Source of the DNA: Viola odorata
Taxonomy: Eukaryota > Streptophyta > Magnoliopsida > Malpighiales > Violaceae
Assembly (NCBI GenBank): GCA_963691705.1
Contig: OY829539.1
Coordinates: 50,194,327-50,258,326 of the forward strand
Direction: 5' to 3'
DNA: 64,000 bases
Shown here: piece after piece, positions 11,503 to 22,823 of the stretch
Position numbering within the stretch: position 1 is the first letter of the stretch
How the letters are laid out: every line of letters starts with the position of its first letter
Notes under the pieces: model-generated
Told to the model about the DNA's origin: nothing
The model's database searches: none
Seen by the model: the letters and a program-made list of their open reading frames with translations, nothing else
Translations under genes and position numbers: made by a program

Positions 11503-13168
11503 TGATTGATGGATTATTTTGGTTGTTTTACTATCTCTTTTCCTAGTAATTGAGATGGTAAATAGGCTACTTTGAGCCTATTTGCTTCCTTTCTTATGAT
11601 TCAGCCTTTGGAGCATCAATATGAAGGAAAGGAGTGAAAAGCTTGAAGAATAGAGCTGTAATCAATCATATGGTGTTGAAGTCCCGTTTTCGGCCTTGCT
11701 GCTTTGAAGTTGGTCTGTTCGTCTCAAGGTCACTCCTCTATTTTGCCGAGATCAGCTCTCCTCTAGGCCTCGACAAGAAGCGTCCCTCCGGAAGGCCAGC
11801 TGGATCTGCACTTTCCATGAATCCGCGTGCCGGATTTGTTTAATCTCTAGTGCGTTTCCTGTCTTCTTGGGACACATTATTTGCAGACACTAGACTTCTT
11901 GGGCCCCTATATGTTATTCTCATGTGCTTGAAGACATCTTGGAAGAATGAATCAACATTCTTCTTGATAAAATGAAGAATATTCCCATTTATGTACAAGC
12001 ACTTAGAGGACAAGCTCTTGGGAGCTTGTGAGCTGGCGTGGACTGTCCTTGGAGAGGAGATTGCAGGCATGGGAACAGACCATTTAAGGTAGCAAGATTG
12101 GGAGGGGATTGCATTCGGAAAATCAAGAACAGTAGGGAGAAAAATCAGCATTTACCAACTTTTTCCAGAAATTCCAGCACTCTTTGTAATTCCGGATTTG
12201 AACTTCTTTTGTTTATTTTGATTATGTGTTGTAACTAAACTCTAGTTCCTGGTAGGGATCAAGAGATTGGCTGGTATGTTGATTGTGAGACTTGTTTAAG
12301 CTTCATAGAAATGAATTTCATATTTCAAACCTTCTTGTTTTAATTTTAAACTTGTCTTTATTAATTTTTGAGCTTGATCACCTTGAATTTAATTCGGGCA
12401 AGTGTAGTCAGTTCTCTTGTGATTACATCACTCTTAGAAAACGTTTGTAGACAAATCAGCAGGGCATGAGGGGTATTTGCTTGGTCTAAGTTGATAGAAG
12501 GAATTGAATTAGGCGGTCATCCCATCCCGAGGCCTTGAGAAGGGCCGACCTAGGTGACAGCTGGGTCAAGTGCCAGACTAGACCAGACTCGTGGATGATG
12601 AAAGTATTCCCTTGTCTAGAAGAGGGACCTCACTGTCTTTAATCAATCTCTCAAGTACTTCCATAAGTATTCTGATTCCTTTGTAGAAGGCTCTGCATAG
12701 CCAAGGCAAAGTGGCGGATTAGAATCTTAGGATGAACTTGGGAAGATTAGGGTGTTTAAAATGAAGTGATTCTTTTAAATACTTTTGTAGCAGGTTGGGA
12801 ATCTAGTGTGAGCTGGTTCCACAACTTCTTCTATGAAAACCATTTCGAAAATGTATTTTGTCAATGATCAACAACTTACCAATGCCATCTCGCAATGATC
12901 TCTACCCGGAATATTTTCTCCACTGTAATTCTCTCTATATTAAAGCTGTTTTTATTGTTTTCAACTGATCTTAGATCCACTGTATTTTCGTTTAATTATA
13001 TCTCAACCCCAAAACTTGGTTTCTTTTACTTGGTTATTTACAGGAACTTCAAGAATTAGGCGAAGCTTGTCCTTGTGGGATCGATCCTCTCACCACTATC
13101 TGCATTAATTTGTAGCATAGCACTGAGTTGTATTTTATTTATTTTATGAACGGATTCGACACCCGTCA
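11503..13168 (+). repeat. 5' LTR of the Athila element
   Basis: It starts TGATTGATGG and ends GACACCCGTCA. Read side by side with the 3' LTR it shows the same length and two substitutions: 12077 A against 23398 G, and 12120 A against 23441 C. It contains two GGCC-centred palindromic words, CTAGGCCTCGACAAG near 11764 and CCCGAGGCCTTGAGAAGG near 12527. Confidence 0.95.
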
Positions 13169-13173
13169 TAAAT

Positions 13174-13191
13174 TGGCGCCGTTGCCGGGGA
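13174..13191 (+). other. Primer binding site for tRNA-Asp
   Basis: TGGCGCCGTTGCCGGGGA begins five bases after the 5' LTR and is complementary to the 3' end of plant tRNA-Asp(GTC) including CCA. This primer is characteristic of Athila elements. Confidence 0.9.
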
Positions 13192-13224
13192 CAACGTGTT
13201 CTAATTTTTGATTTTTTTTTGTTC

Positions 13225-16200
13225 ATGACCAGGTCTTCTAGTTCACAAACACTACCTTACATCCCAGAGATTGCCAGAACAGAAACAGCAATCAGAATAT
13301 CAAAACGCAAATTCAGTGAATTTACCTTGTCCGGATCAGACTCAGAAGCAGAGGTCAGTTCATCCCGAGACCTCGGGACGGATCAACCAGAACCTGACGC
13401 TGAACCTGAACCAGAGATGGCCAATCCACCTGAACCTACCCTTCGAGAGCTCAATCAAGGAGCCGAACATGAGTCTTTCTTGTGTATTAACTACCGTCCA
13501 GTACCAAATGACTGGGCCGTGAAGTCAAATGTCATGCACAACCTTAGCAAATTCAGAGGACATGCCTCCGAAAACCCTTACAAGCACCTCCAGAAGTTTC
13601 AATTTGAATGTGATGCACTTAAACCCACTGGAGTGAGCCTTGAACGTGCTAAATTAAGAACTTTTCCATGGTCTCTAGAGGACTCAGCAAAGAATTGGTT
13701 TTTCAGTCTTCCACACAACTCCATAAACTCTTGGGCTGAAATGGCTGCCACTTTTCTTAAGAAATATTGGTCAGCTACCAAAGCAGGAGCAGCTAGGAAG
13801 AGTCTTGTTGCTATCCAGCAACGAGGGGATGAGTCTTTTGGAGAATACCATCAGAGGTTTAAAGACCTCCAAGAAGTCTGTCCTACGCATGGTGTACCCG
13901 AGCAATCATTGATACAATACTTTTATGATGGCATGTGTGTTAAAGACAAGGAAAAACTTGATTCAGCTGCAGGAGGAGCATTATTGGACTTGACCCCTAG
14001 TCGAGCTAGAGCCCTTATTCAGACCTTGGCAGATAATTGCCAACAAAATGAAGCTCGTGAACGTACCACCTCTGCACACAACATAAATGTTGCTGCACTT
14101 GAGAGACACATGGAAGAAGTGTCTACTTTTATGAAGAACTTTCCAGCAACCATTGCACAAATCCAACAAATTCCACCACAACAAGTCACGCCTTGTGGAG
14201 TTTGTTGCCAAATCGGTCACATGACTCACGAATGTCCACTTGTAGCAGATCCTCCAGAGCAAGCCAATGCAGCCATGCCTCATCAAGGAAACTCATACTC
14301 CAACAGCAGCAATCCAGGTTGGAAGAACTACCCTCATTATGGGTGGGGACCAAATCAGCAACAACCTCCTTTTGAGTGGAGGAATTTCAAGTCTAGACCT
14401 CAACAAAACCAGCAAAACTTCCAAACGAATCAGACCCCAGCTCAACCGCAACAACCACAGTTGCCAGCACCTCCACAACCATTGCAACTTACTGCACCAC
14501 CTCCACCACCACTTGAAGAAACTCTTAAACAAATCCTTCAACCATTCATACAAACCACCCAAGGAGCGATAGCTGACCTCCAAAAACAGATGGCACAGTT
14601 CACCATGAGCCACCAAAACACCTCAGGCCAGCTACCTTCGAACACAGTAGAAAATCCCAAACATCTCAATGCCATGACTCTACGAAGTGGAAAAGATTTG
14701 CCACCAAGGGTCAGTTCATCCCTAGACCTCGGGATGAACCGACCAGAACAGCCACAAGAATCTGAAACAGAAATGGTGCAGGAATCGACCACTCCAGTGC
14801 AAGAATCCACCATTCCAGTAGGTGAAACATCCATTCCAACTCCAGAAGCACGGGAAGGAACTTCAACCCCTCAGGTAACACCTTTTCCTTTTCCCGAAAG
14901 GCCTTCAAAAGCCAAGAAGGAGAAGGATGAGGAGAAAATTCTTGAAGTTTTTAGAAAAGTTGCTATTAATGTGCCATTGCTAGATATGATATCCCAGGTC
15001 CCTAAATATGCTAAATTCTTAAAGGATTTATGTACTAACAAGAGGAAACTAGCGGGCGTGGAAACCGTGAGTTTTAATGAGAATGTTTCAGCTATTTTGC
15101 AAAAAGAACTTCCTACAAAATGCGAACTTCCTACGAAATGCAAGGATCAAGGTACCTTTGTGATACCTTGTAAAATCGGGAGCAAGGAAGTAGAGAAAGC
15201 ATTGTGCGACCTTGGAGCAGGTATAAACGTCATGTCTCTATCCATTTTTGAAACTTTGAATATAGGAAATCTTAAGGAAACTAGAGTTGTTATCCAACTT
15301 GCTGATAGATCCATTGTATACCCCGTTGGAGTAGTAGAGGATGTCTTGGTGCAGGTTAGAGACTTTGTTTTTCCAGTAGATTTCTATGTTGTTGACATGA
15401 GAAATGAGGATGTTACCAGAACTACTGATGTGATCCTTGGTAGACCGTTTTTGAGAACAGCCCGTGCTAAAATTGATGTGTATGATGGATGTTTAACGCT
15501 TGAATTTGGTGAGGAATTGATTAAATTTAATATGTATGAAGCAATGAAATACCCTGAAGATATACACTGTGTTAATTTTTTAGATGTTATTGATCCCTTG
15601 GTTGATGACATTTCTGAAATTAATAATTCTGATCCACTTGAGTTTGTTCTTAGTAATGGTTTATCTCATGATGAGGTGAAGAAATTGCAAGATGAGCTAC
15701 CAATTAAGCCCGAAATCCTTAATTTTGTTAAGGAGCTGGACGTTTCAGACACTACTGCAGGTGATGTGCAAGCTTTAGAATCAACAGACCAAGTCACTAA
15801 ACTTCAGCCTTCAATTTTGCAGGCACCTGACTTGGAACTCAAAACATTACCTGAGCACCTGAAGTACTCGTTTCTAGGCCTCGAGAAGAGCCTACCGGTC
15901 ATAATTTCCAGCAAGCTGACCAACACGCAAGAAGAAAGACTTTTGAATGTCTTGAAGGAATTCAAGGGAGCAATTGGCTGGACCATAGCTGACATAAAGG
16001 GAATATCTCCTGCCATCTGCACGCACAGAATACACCTAGAAGAAGGCAGCAAAACCGTGAGACAACCACAAAGGAGGCTTAATCCTCCAATGATGGAAGT
16101 CGTGAAAAAGGAAATTCTTAAACTTCTTGCTGCAGGTGTAATCTATCCTATTTCTGACTCTTCTTGGGTTAGTCCTGTGCAGGTCGTTCCTAAAAAATCA

Positions 16201-17343
16201 GGAATTACAGTGGTGGCAAATAATGAAGGAGAATTGGTGCCAATGAGAGAGCAAAATTCTTGGAGAGTTTGCATAGACTATCGAAGGCTGAACAATGCTA
16301 CTAGGAAGGATCATTTTCCTCTGCCATTTATTGATCAAATGCTTGAGAGGTTGGCAGGTAAGTCACACTATTGTTGTCTCGATGGATTTTCAGGATTCCA
16401 TCAAATTCCCGTTGCCATTGAAGACCAAGAGAAGACAACCTTTACTTGCCCCTTTGGCACGTTTGCATACAAGAGGATGCCATTTGGTTTGTGTAATGCA
16501 CCTGCTACTTTTCAGAGGTGTATGGTTAGTATATTTTCTGATTTTGTAGAGAAAGGAATAGAAGTTTTCATGGACGATTTTACTGTTTATGGAAATTCAT
16601 TTGATGAGTGTTTGGAAAACTTGAAAAAAGTCTTGATTAGATGCATGGAAACTAATTTGGTTTTAAATTATGAGAAATGCCATTTTATGGTAAATCAAGG
16701 ATTAATTTTAGGCCATATTATTTCAAAGAGAGGTATAGAAGTGGACAAAGCTAAAATTGATGTGATTGATTCATTGCCTTACCCATCTTGTGTACGAGAT
16801 GTCCGTTCATTTCTAGGCCTTGCAGGTTTTTATAGACGTTTTATCAAGGATTTTTCAAAGGTTGCGGAGCCTATGTGTAGGCTGCTGCAAAAGGATGCAA
16901 AATTCGACTTCAATGAGCAATGCAAAGAGGCGTTCGACCTCTTGAAACAGAAGCTAGTGACAGCACCAGTGATTCAAGCACCCGACTGGACAAGACCATT
17001 TGAACTCATGTGTGATGCAAGTGATGCAGCTGTGGGGGCTGTTCTTGGACAGAAATTTGACAAGAGCCCACACGTGATTTATTATGCCTCTAGGATGCTT
17101 GATGAAGCCCAAAGAAATTACACCACAACAGAAAAAGAATTGTTTTCAATTGTCTTTGCTTTAGATAAATTTCGTTCTTATCTTCTTGGCACTAAAGTTA
17201 TAATTTATTCTGACCATGCAGCCTTGAAGTATCTCTTGTCAAAGAAGGAAGCAAAGCCAAGATTAATTAGGTGGATATTGCTCTTGCAGGAATTTGATCT
17301 TGAGATCAAAGACAAAAAAGGGCAAAGAAAATGTGGTGGCTGA
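13225..17343 (+). CDS. Gag-Pol part 1: gag, protease, RT, RNase H (frameshifted end)
   Basis: An open frame of 1,372 codons from the ATG at 13225. In order: a retrotransposon gag region (about residues 90-190); a zinc knuckle CGVCCQIGHMTHEC (CX2CX4HX4C, C324 first); a Pro/Gln-rich linker; an aspartic protease with CDLGAG (Asp at about 662; DLG replaces the usual DSG/DTG, as in Athila); reverse transcriptase with FMDDF (Asp pair 1117-1118); and RNase H with FELMCDASD, TEKEL and YSDHAAL. The usual continuation into the ADHLSR motif is lost because one extra base in an A6G3 run near 17314-17323 shifts the frame and gives TGA at 17341. An in-frame near-duplicate ELPTKC-ELPTKC lies at 15106-15141. 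Confidence 0.9.
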   Translation: MTRSSSSQTLPYIPEIARTETAIRISKRKFSEFTLSGSDSEAEVSSSRDLGTDQPEPDAEPEPEMANPPEPTLRELNQGAEHESFLCINYRPVPNDWAVKSNVMHNLSKFRGHASENPYKHLQKFQFECDALKPTGVSLERAKLRTFPWSLEDSAKNWFFSLPHNSINSWAEMAATFLKKYWSATKAGAARKSLVAIQQRGDESFGEYHQRFKDLQEVCPTHGVPEQSLIQYFYDGMCVKDKEKLDSAAGGALLDLTPSRARALIQTLADNCQQNEARERTTSAHNINVAALERHMEEVSTFMKNFPATIAQIQQIPPQQVTPCGVCCQIGHMTHECPLVADPPEQANAAMPHQGNSYSNSSNPGWKNYPHYGWGPNQQQPPFEWRNFKSRPQQNQQNFQTNQTPAQPQQPQLPAPPQPLQLTAPPPPPLEETLKQILQPFIQTTQGAIADLQKQMAQFTMSHQNTSGQLPSNTVENPKHLNAMTLRSGKDLPPRVSSSLDLGMNRPEQPQESETEMVQESTTPVQESTIPVGETSIPTPEAREGTSTPQVTPFPFPERPSKAKKEKDEEKILEVFRKVAINVPLLDMISQVPKYAKFLKDLCTNKRKLAGVETVSFNENVSAILQKELPTKCELPTKCKDQGTFVIPCKIGSKEVEKALCDLGAGINVMSLSIFETLNIGNLKETRVVIQLADRSIVYPVGVVEDVLVQVRDFVFPVDFYVVDMRNEDVTRTTDVILGRPFLRTARAKIDVYDGCLTLEFGEELIKFNMYEAMKYPEDIHCVNFLDVIDPLVDDISEINNSDPLEFVLSNGLSHDEVKKLQDELPIKPEILNFVKELDVSDTTAGDVQALESTDQVTKLQPSILQAPDLELKTLPEHLKYSFLGLEKSLPVIISSKLTNTQEERLLNVLKEFKGAIGWTIADIKGISPAICTHRIHLEEGSKTVRQPQRRLNPPMMEVVKKEILKLLAAGVIYPISDSSWVSPVQVVPKKSGITVVANNEGELVPMREQNSWRVCIDYRRLNNATRKDHFPLPFIDQMLERLAGKSHYCCLDGFSGFHQIPVAIEDQEKTTFTCPFGTFAYKRMPFGLCNAPATFQRCMVSIFSDFVEKGIEVFMDDFTVYGNSFDECLENLKKVLIRCMETNLVLNYEKCHFMVNQGLILGHIISKRGIEVDKAKIDVIDSLPYPSCVRDVRSFLGLAGFYRRFIKDFSKVAEPMCRLLQKDAKFDFNEQCKEAFDLLKQKLVTAPVIQAPDWTRPFELMCDASDAAVGAVLGQKFDKSPHVIYYASRMLDEAQRNYTTTEKELFSIVFALDKFRSYLLGTKVIIYSDHAALKYLLSKKEAKPRLIRWILLLQEFDLEIKDKKGQRKCGG

Positions 17344-18724
17344 TCACTTGAGCAGAATTTTGGTTGACACCAAATCAGACCCAGTCAAGGAAGAATTCCC
17401 AGATGAGCGCTTGTTTCTAGGCCTCGAGAAGAGACCATGGTTTTCTGATATTGTCAATTACCTTGCTACGGGTAAATTCCATGGTCACTACCTTGCACGA
17501 GAGAAGGGAAAGATTATGAGAGATTCCAGAAAGTACATATGGGACGATCCATACCTTTGGCATGTGGGAAATGATAAAATCCTACGAAGATGTGTGCTTG
17601 AGAGTGAAGTTCCTTCTATTTTAAATTTTTGCCATGCTTATGCTTGTGGAGGACACTTCGGATTTAAGAGAACAGCCCATAAGGTTCTCGAATCAGGTTT
17701 TTTCTGGCCGAATTTATTTAAAGATTCATTTCAGTTTTGCAAAACTTGTTTAGAATGTCAAAAATCGGGTAATATTTCCTCTAGAGATCAGATGCCTTTA
17801 ACCCCAATTTTTGTTTGTGAGATTTTTGATGTTTGGGGGATAGACTTCATGGGTCCATTCCCCAATTCAGGAGGCAACTTCTACATCATTTTGGCAGTAG
17901 ACTACCTATCTAAATGGGTGGAAGCGAAGGCAACAAGAGCTGATGATGCAAAGACCGTTGTTTCATTCTTCAAATCCCAAATCCTTAACAGATTTGGAGT
18001 GCCACGAGTGATCATCAGTGACAGAGGCAGCCACTTCTGTAACAAGGTTGTGACAACTCTCTTCGCCAAGTACAACATCACTCATCGTGTGTCCACTGCC
18101 TATCATCCTCAAACAAATGGATTGGCTGAATTGTCAAATAGAGAAGTAAAATCCATCTTGAGCAAGACGGTCAGACCAGATCGAGGAGACTGGAGCCAGA
18201 GATTAGATGATGCGCTGTGGGCGTATAGAACAGCATTCAAAACCTCCATTGGGACAACTCCTTATAAGTTGGTTTATGGCAAATCATGCCATTTACCCGT
18301 GGAAATTCAGCACAAAGCCTATTGGGCTATTAAAAATTGCAATATGAACATTTCAGAAGCTGGATCCCACAGAAAAATGCAAGTTCAGGAGTTGGAGGAG
18401 TTGAGAAATGATGCCTACGAAAATTCTGCAATTATCAAGGCTAGGGCCAAAATGTACCATGACAGGTCCATTCGTCCCAAGGCCTTGACAGTTGGGCAGA
18501 AAGTGCTTCTATTCAGCTCAAGATTCCGCATCCTTGCTGGAAAATTGAAGAGCCGATGGACTGGTCCTTATGTGATTACTAATGTGTACCCCAATGGTGC
18601 TGTTGAAATTCAAAACCAGGAGGATCAGAACATTTTCAAAGTTAATGGGCACCGTCTCAAGCCTTTTTATGAGAAATTCCAAAACCACACCGTGGAGAGC
18701 ACCACGCTTGAAGAACCTCAATGA
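17325..18724 (+). pseudogene. Pol part 2: integrase, in the +1 frame after the frameshift
   Basis: Directly after the frameshift this frame reads KENVVADHLSR, the normal end of RNase H. It continues through the HHCC zinc domain (about 17637-17765, with CKTCLECQ) and the integrase core. The catalytic triad is visible: GIDFMGP (Asp codon 17843), ISDRG (Asp codon 18020) and LAELSNRE (Glu codon 18128). It ends at TGA 18722-18724. The integrase sequence is intact, so the break upstream looks recent. It has no convincing start of its own and would need the upstream frame to be expressed. Confidence 0.85.
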
Positions 18725-19140
18725 TGATACAGCATGAAAGGTCATCTAGTCGAGTCCAAGACTGCAAACAGGGACGCTACATGGGAGGCAACCCATGCCA
18801 GCCTTTTTCGGTTTTTTTCAGATGTGAGCAAGCCAATTTCAGAACAGCGAAGGTCAGTTCATCCCGAGGCCTCGGGATGAATCACCCCTTTTATTCAAAT
18901 CTGCCACATCAGCAAAACCAATTAAATGAAATAACCGTTAAACCCACGACCAAAAAGCAAATAAATCCCCAAATAAACCTTTCAGCTTTCTCCTATAACT
19001 CAAACCCCTCAATCCCTCAAAAAGCTGTCAACACAAACCCACTAACCCACTCTTTACTCTCAACCACCGCCTCCCTCCATCACTTCATCTTCTCCAGCAG
19101 CCATCTTCTTCCTCAACCAACATCTCCAAAATCTGCAAAA

Positions 19141-21462
19141 ATGACAAGAAAGAAATCAGCCGCTCGTAAGACTACCAACCTTCCTCCCCAACCAGAATCA
19201 CCCATCGAAGACCCATTTGAAGCTCAGCTTGCTTCAAGCCCGTCGTCACCGCCGCCGTCTGGTCCATCCGCCGTCAATCCCGCCCAGAGCAGCAGCACCA
19301 CTCACAACGCCGACATGCACCCAGATGCCCAAGACCCTTTTGAAGAAGAACCCATCGTTTCTTCTTCCCAACCCACAGCTGAGCAACCCCCCATTTCACC
19401 AAAACCAGTCGCCACCGCAACCCCACCACCACCCAAAATTCCGACCACCACCACCACCAAATCCACACCAAAAAAGACCCACAAACCCACTGTCCCAGCC
19501 TCACCCACAGTTCCTATCTCTATTCCGAGGCCTCGACGAGGACCAGTGGTGATTAGGGATTCGGAACCCTCTTCTCCCCAAAATCCGAAATCCAAACCTA
19601 CATCCGGCGATTCAGACACCGCCAGCGACCCAACTTTCACCTCAAAAGCTCAGGACATCACAGTTTCCTCGAGCTCCGACGCAGAAGACCGACCTTTGAG
19701 GTCGATGGCCAAAAAGCCCCAGCCGCAGCACACATCTGACAGAGAGCAGCGCTCCTTGCGCCGGAAAGGGATTCATGTCCCTCCCATTTCCGATGCGGCC
19801 GATCTCCTTCAGACTAAGAAGTCCAAAGCTGCCAAGAAACCCAAACCAGTGAAGAGAAAGGCTTTTGAGCTGATTGATGAAGAAGAACCCACTCCTGTTG
19901 TTCCCACTGCCCAGCCTTCCAAGGTCCACTCGTCTCGAGGCCTTGACAAGGGCAAACAAAAAATGGTTCCAGAAAAAGCCACCCCTGCATCTCCCATTCC
20001 ACCTAATGAAGATCCTAAGGATGCAGCAAATCCTCCAGCGCCTGAACCACAAGCAGCAACTGCTGCAATCACTCCTGAAGCACAGCAAAAGAAAAAGGCA
20101 AAAATTGCCCCTCCAAAGCCAAAGAAAGCAGCTTCCAGCAAGAAATCTGCTCCAGCAGCCACTCCAGTCGCCCCTGCGCCTGTTCCTGCTCCTAAACAGC
20201 AGCATGGCAGTGTCAGAAGTTCATCTAAGCCTCGAACCAGTGCCAAAAATCGGGTGAGACCTGACCTTAATCTTTTAAATGGTTGGCTTAAATTTGATGA
20301 AATTCATTCGCGTCAAAAACTGAATGAGAAGTATAAACTGTCAATTATTGCTTGTTCTGGATTGGATTTTGCTTTGCTGGACACTTTTGGAATTGAAACT
20401 AGGCTTCGTACTTATGTGCGCAACATTGGGTGGGACCCATTATTTTACCTTGAGCATGATGCATATTTAGAGCTTTGTCTAGAATTTTTCACCACTTTCT
20501 GGTATAGCTCTTACAAAGAAAAACAGGAGTTGATGCTTAACAAGCCTGAGGATGTTAATTTCAGATTCTGTGATAAGTATGAGCACTTAACTATGAATGA
20601 ATTTAATGTCATGTTAGGATTTGTTTCACATGCTGATTTAAATGCTGATTGGTACTTGAACACACTGTGTGATTATCCTAGTAATTTTGACAAACATGTT
20701 GCTTATCGCGAATTAACTGGGCAAACAGGACTGAAATATGATGACAAAAAAGCTAAGGCCCACCAAATCCTAGACCCCGCCCTAAGGATCCTTCACCGTT
20801 GTTTGTCCACCACTTTAGCTGGAAAAGACCAAATTTCTGGTCTGATTTCCAAGCAAGAGCTCTTCATTTTATGGTGCATGCAACATGGTTATAAAATGAA
20901 CCTAGGATTTTGGATAGCTAACCAACTCAGCACCCCTAGAGAGAGATTGTATATGGGATCTTTGATCACTCATTTAGCCGTCTCTTGTAGAGGTCTTGAT
21001 GTGGTGTCGGCCAAGCTTTTAAATGTTGCCCCTCTGAAATTACTTGATTTACCTCAACTTGACCATATGGGATTTTTCCATTTGGACGAGGAAGGTTATG
21101 TCTGTTATAACACAGGGTTCACCAAAGTTGAAGATCACATCTACGGGACCAAGCACCTGGGCAACTTCAAGCTCAGACGTCTAGACTGGCACGAACACAA
21201 TCCTGCCCCTGCTCCCGCTGATGCAGACCAGGCCGGCCCATCTCGAGGCCTCGGCATGAGTGGTCCTGCCCCTGTCCCTTCGCCTGCCTCGCCTCCCCTC
21301 AATGCCCAAGTTGCTGTCCTTCTTCGCAATCAGAATGCCCTGCTCCGCCACATCATCCGCGAGCAGCGTCAGACCAACGTTTGTCAGGACAACATCCTCC
21401 ACATGCAAGAGAAGATCCTTGCTGTTCTGACCCGTGCTTTTCCACCAGCCCCGCCGCATTAA
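19141..21462 (+). CDS. Env-position ORF of the Athila element (773 aa)
   Basis: The frame is open from 18721, but the first ATG after a UTR-like tract, with an A-rich context, is at 19141. Residues 1 to about 370 are Pro/Ser/Lys-rich low complexity. Residues about 370-680 form a conserved domain with RTYVRNIGWD, LELCLEFFTTFW, EFNVMLGF, AHQILDPALRILHR, ELFILWCM, MGSLITHLA and CYNTGFTKVEDHIY. The C-terminus is Pro/Ala-rich then helical. No signal peptide or clear membrane segment is seen, so an envelope role is only positional. The central domain is shared with the free-standing ORF at 59794-61923. GGCC palindromic words are embedded in frame at 19525, 19933 and 21241. Confidence 0.8.
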   Translation: MTRKKSAARKTTNLPPQPESPIEDPFEAQLASSPSSPPPSGPSAVNPAQSSSTTHNADMHPDAQDPFEEEPIVSSSQPTAEQPPISPKPVATATPPPPKIPTTTTTKSTPKKTHKPTVPASPTVPISIPRPRRGPVVIRDSEPSSPQNPKSKPTSGDSDTASDPTFTSKAQDITVSSSSDAEDRPLRSMAKKPQPQHTSDREQRSLRRKGIHVPPISDAADLLQTKKSKAAKKPKPVKRKAFELIDEEEPTPVVPTAQPSKVHSSRGLDKGKQKMVPEKATPASPIPPNEDPKDAANPPAPEPQAATAAITPEAQQKKKAKIAPPKPKKAASSKKSAPAATPVAPAPVPAPKQQHGSVRSSSKPRTSAKNRVRPDLNLLNGWLKFDEIHSRQKLNEKYKLSIIACSGLDFALLDTFGIETRLRTYVRNIGWDPLFYLEHDAYLELCLEFFTTFWYSSYKEKQELMLNKPEDVNFRFCDKYEHLTMNEFNVMLGFVSHADLNADWYLNTLCDYPSNFDKHVAYRELTGQTGLKYDDKKAKAHQILDPALRILHRCLSTTLAGKDQISGLISKQELFILWCMQHGYKMNLGFWIANQLSTPRERLYMGSLITHLAVSCRGLDVVSAKLLNVAPLKLLDLPQLDHMGFFHLDEEGYVCYNTGFTKVEDHIYGTKHLGNFKLRRLDWHEHNPAPAPADADQAGPSRGLGMSGPAPVPSPASPPLNAQVAVLLRNQNALLRHIIREQRQTNVCQDNILHMQEKILAVLTRAFPPAPPH

Positions 21463-22823
21463 GCCCCCGGTTTCTTCTGTTCCTTTTCCTTTGTCTTTGT
21501 TTCTTTTCTTTTGCTGTTAGTTTTCTTTTAGTTGTTTGTTGTTCAGTCTCATTCACATTGAGGACAATGTGTCCGATAAGTGTGGGGGAGACACTTTCGT
21601 GTTTCTTTTTATTTTTGTGATTTGTGTTTTATTGCATGCTTTTATTTTTAGTTTTTATGTATGTTTCTCCTGTTTGTTTTTCTCTTTTTACTGCATGTTT
21701 ATTTCTATTTGTTGCTTGCGCCACTGCTTGTTTTTATTTTGTTTTTGCATGAGTTTTTGTTTGTCCTTTTTGTTGTGTTCCACCCCTTTTGTCATGGAAT
21801 TTAATCCCGAAAACTTGTCTTGTGCACACACTTGATTTATCAACTCTGTCTTGCAATATTGAATACATCAGACCTTGCAATTGAGCATTCATTCCCATAG
21901 ATGTATGATTAGCTTTGCTGTCCTAGAAAGTACTTTGCTAGGGCTGATTGTTTGCTTCTCCTTAGATCTTGGGATGAGGATCCTATCCTCTCATTGCTGC
22001 CTAAAGTCCTTTAATTTTGCTTGCTTGTGTGCCATTTAAATTCCTTGTGTGTGGCTTCTCATCATACCCTCCGGATTGCACGACGTTGGTGGTTCGGCAC
22101 CATCGTCCCATTTGGAGAAACTTCCGGTCGGTTGTGTGCTAACTCCCGTTGTTGGACCGATTATAGCACCATGATGAGAGTCAAGTCTGCATGTGCATGT
22201 TTTTGATTTCAAAAAAATGGGATTGTGGAAAGAAAGGAGGTATAAGAGGCCGAAGGCCTAAAGAAAAGAAAGGGATGCGGAAAGAGGAAGAGAAAAACAG
22301 AAAAAAAAAATATATATATATAGAAAAAAAAAAGAGAAGAAAAAGAAGGAAGAGAAGAAAAAGAAAACAAAATAGAATAAGAAAGGTGAAGAAGAATAAA
22401 AGAAGCCTTTGGCTCACTTCTTGTTTTAATAATGTTCTTTGCCTATTGCTTACGTTTTTAATTTATTTGCTTGAGAGTCAGCAGCAATGTTTGGTTAAAG
22501 AGTCGAAAGGAGAAGAAAACAGAGGCCCTAGGTTTGTATTTTCTGGTTGTATAGCAGCCTTTCATACCACTATCTGAATGCTTGCTCATTTGTGATGTTA
22601 GGTGTGTTGAATCTTGCTTGAAAGAGTTGATCTTTGAGGTGTGTGTATGAGTCAAGTTTAGGGATTTTATTTCTGCTCAAAGGGGGTGTAGTTTGTGTGT
22701 TGTTTGTGTGTTTGTTTGATTGTCGTTTTTGTGTCTTGTTTGTGTGTTTGTTTCTGTTGTGTCTTCTCTTTGTCTGTCTTAGTTCATGCTTGGGGGCAAG
22801 CATGGATTAAGTGTGGGGGATTA
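21463..22823 (+). other. 3' non-coding region and polypurine tract of the Athila element
   Basis: A T-rich stretch carries ATTGAGGACAATGTG (about 21558) followed by AAGTGTGGGGGAGAC. 22220-22400 is a long G/A-rich purine run with an AT dinucleotide patch. AAGTGTGGGGGA at 22809-22820, almost touching the 3' LTR, is the likely plus-strand primer. Open frames here reflect composition only. Confidence 0.7.

Noticed and set aside
11634..12238. Small reading frames inside the LTRs, repeated at 22955-23559
   Set aside because: They lie wholly in non-coding LTR sequence and are copied only because the LTR is duplicated.
17310..17343. Programmed ribosomal frameshift in pol
   Set aside because: The shift needed is +1, not the -1 usual for A-rich slippery sites, and it falls between RNase H and integrase and not at a gag-pol boundary. 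A one-base insertion is simpler.
19642..20246. Long antisense frames opposite the env-position ORF
   Set aside because: They mirror the low-complexity Pro/Lys-rich coding strand and show no protein family features.
22191..22577. Lys/Arg-rich reading frame
   Set aside because: A by-product of the G/A-rich purine tract in the element's 3' non-coding region.
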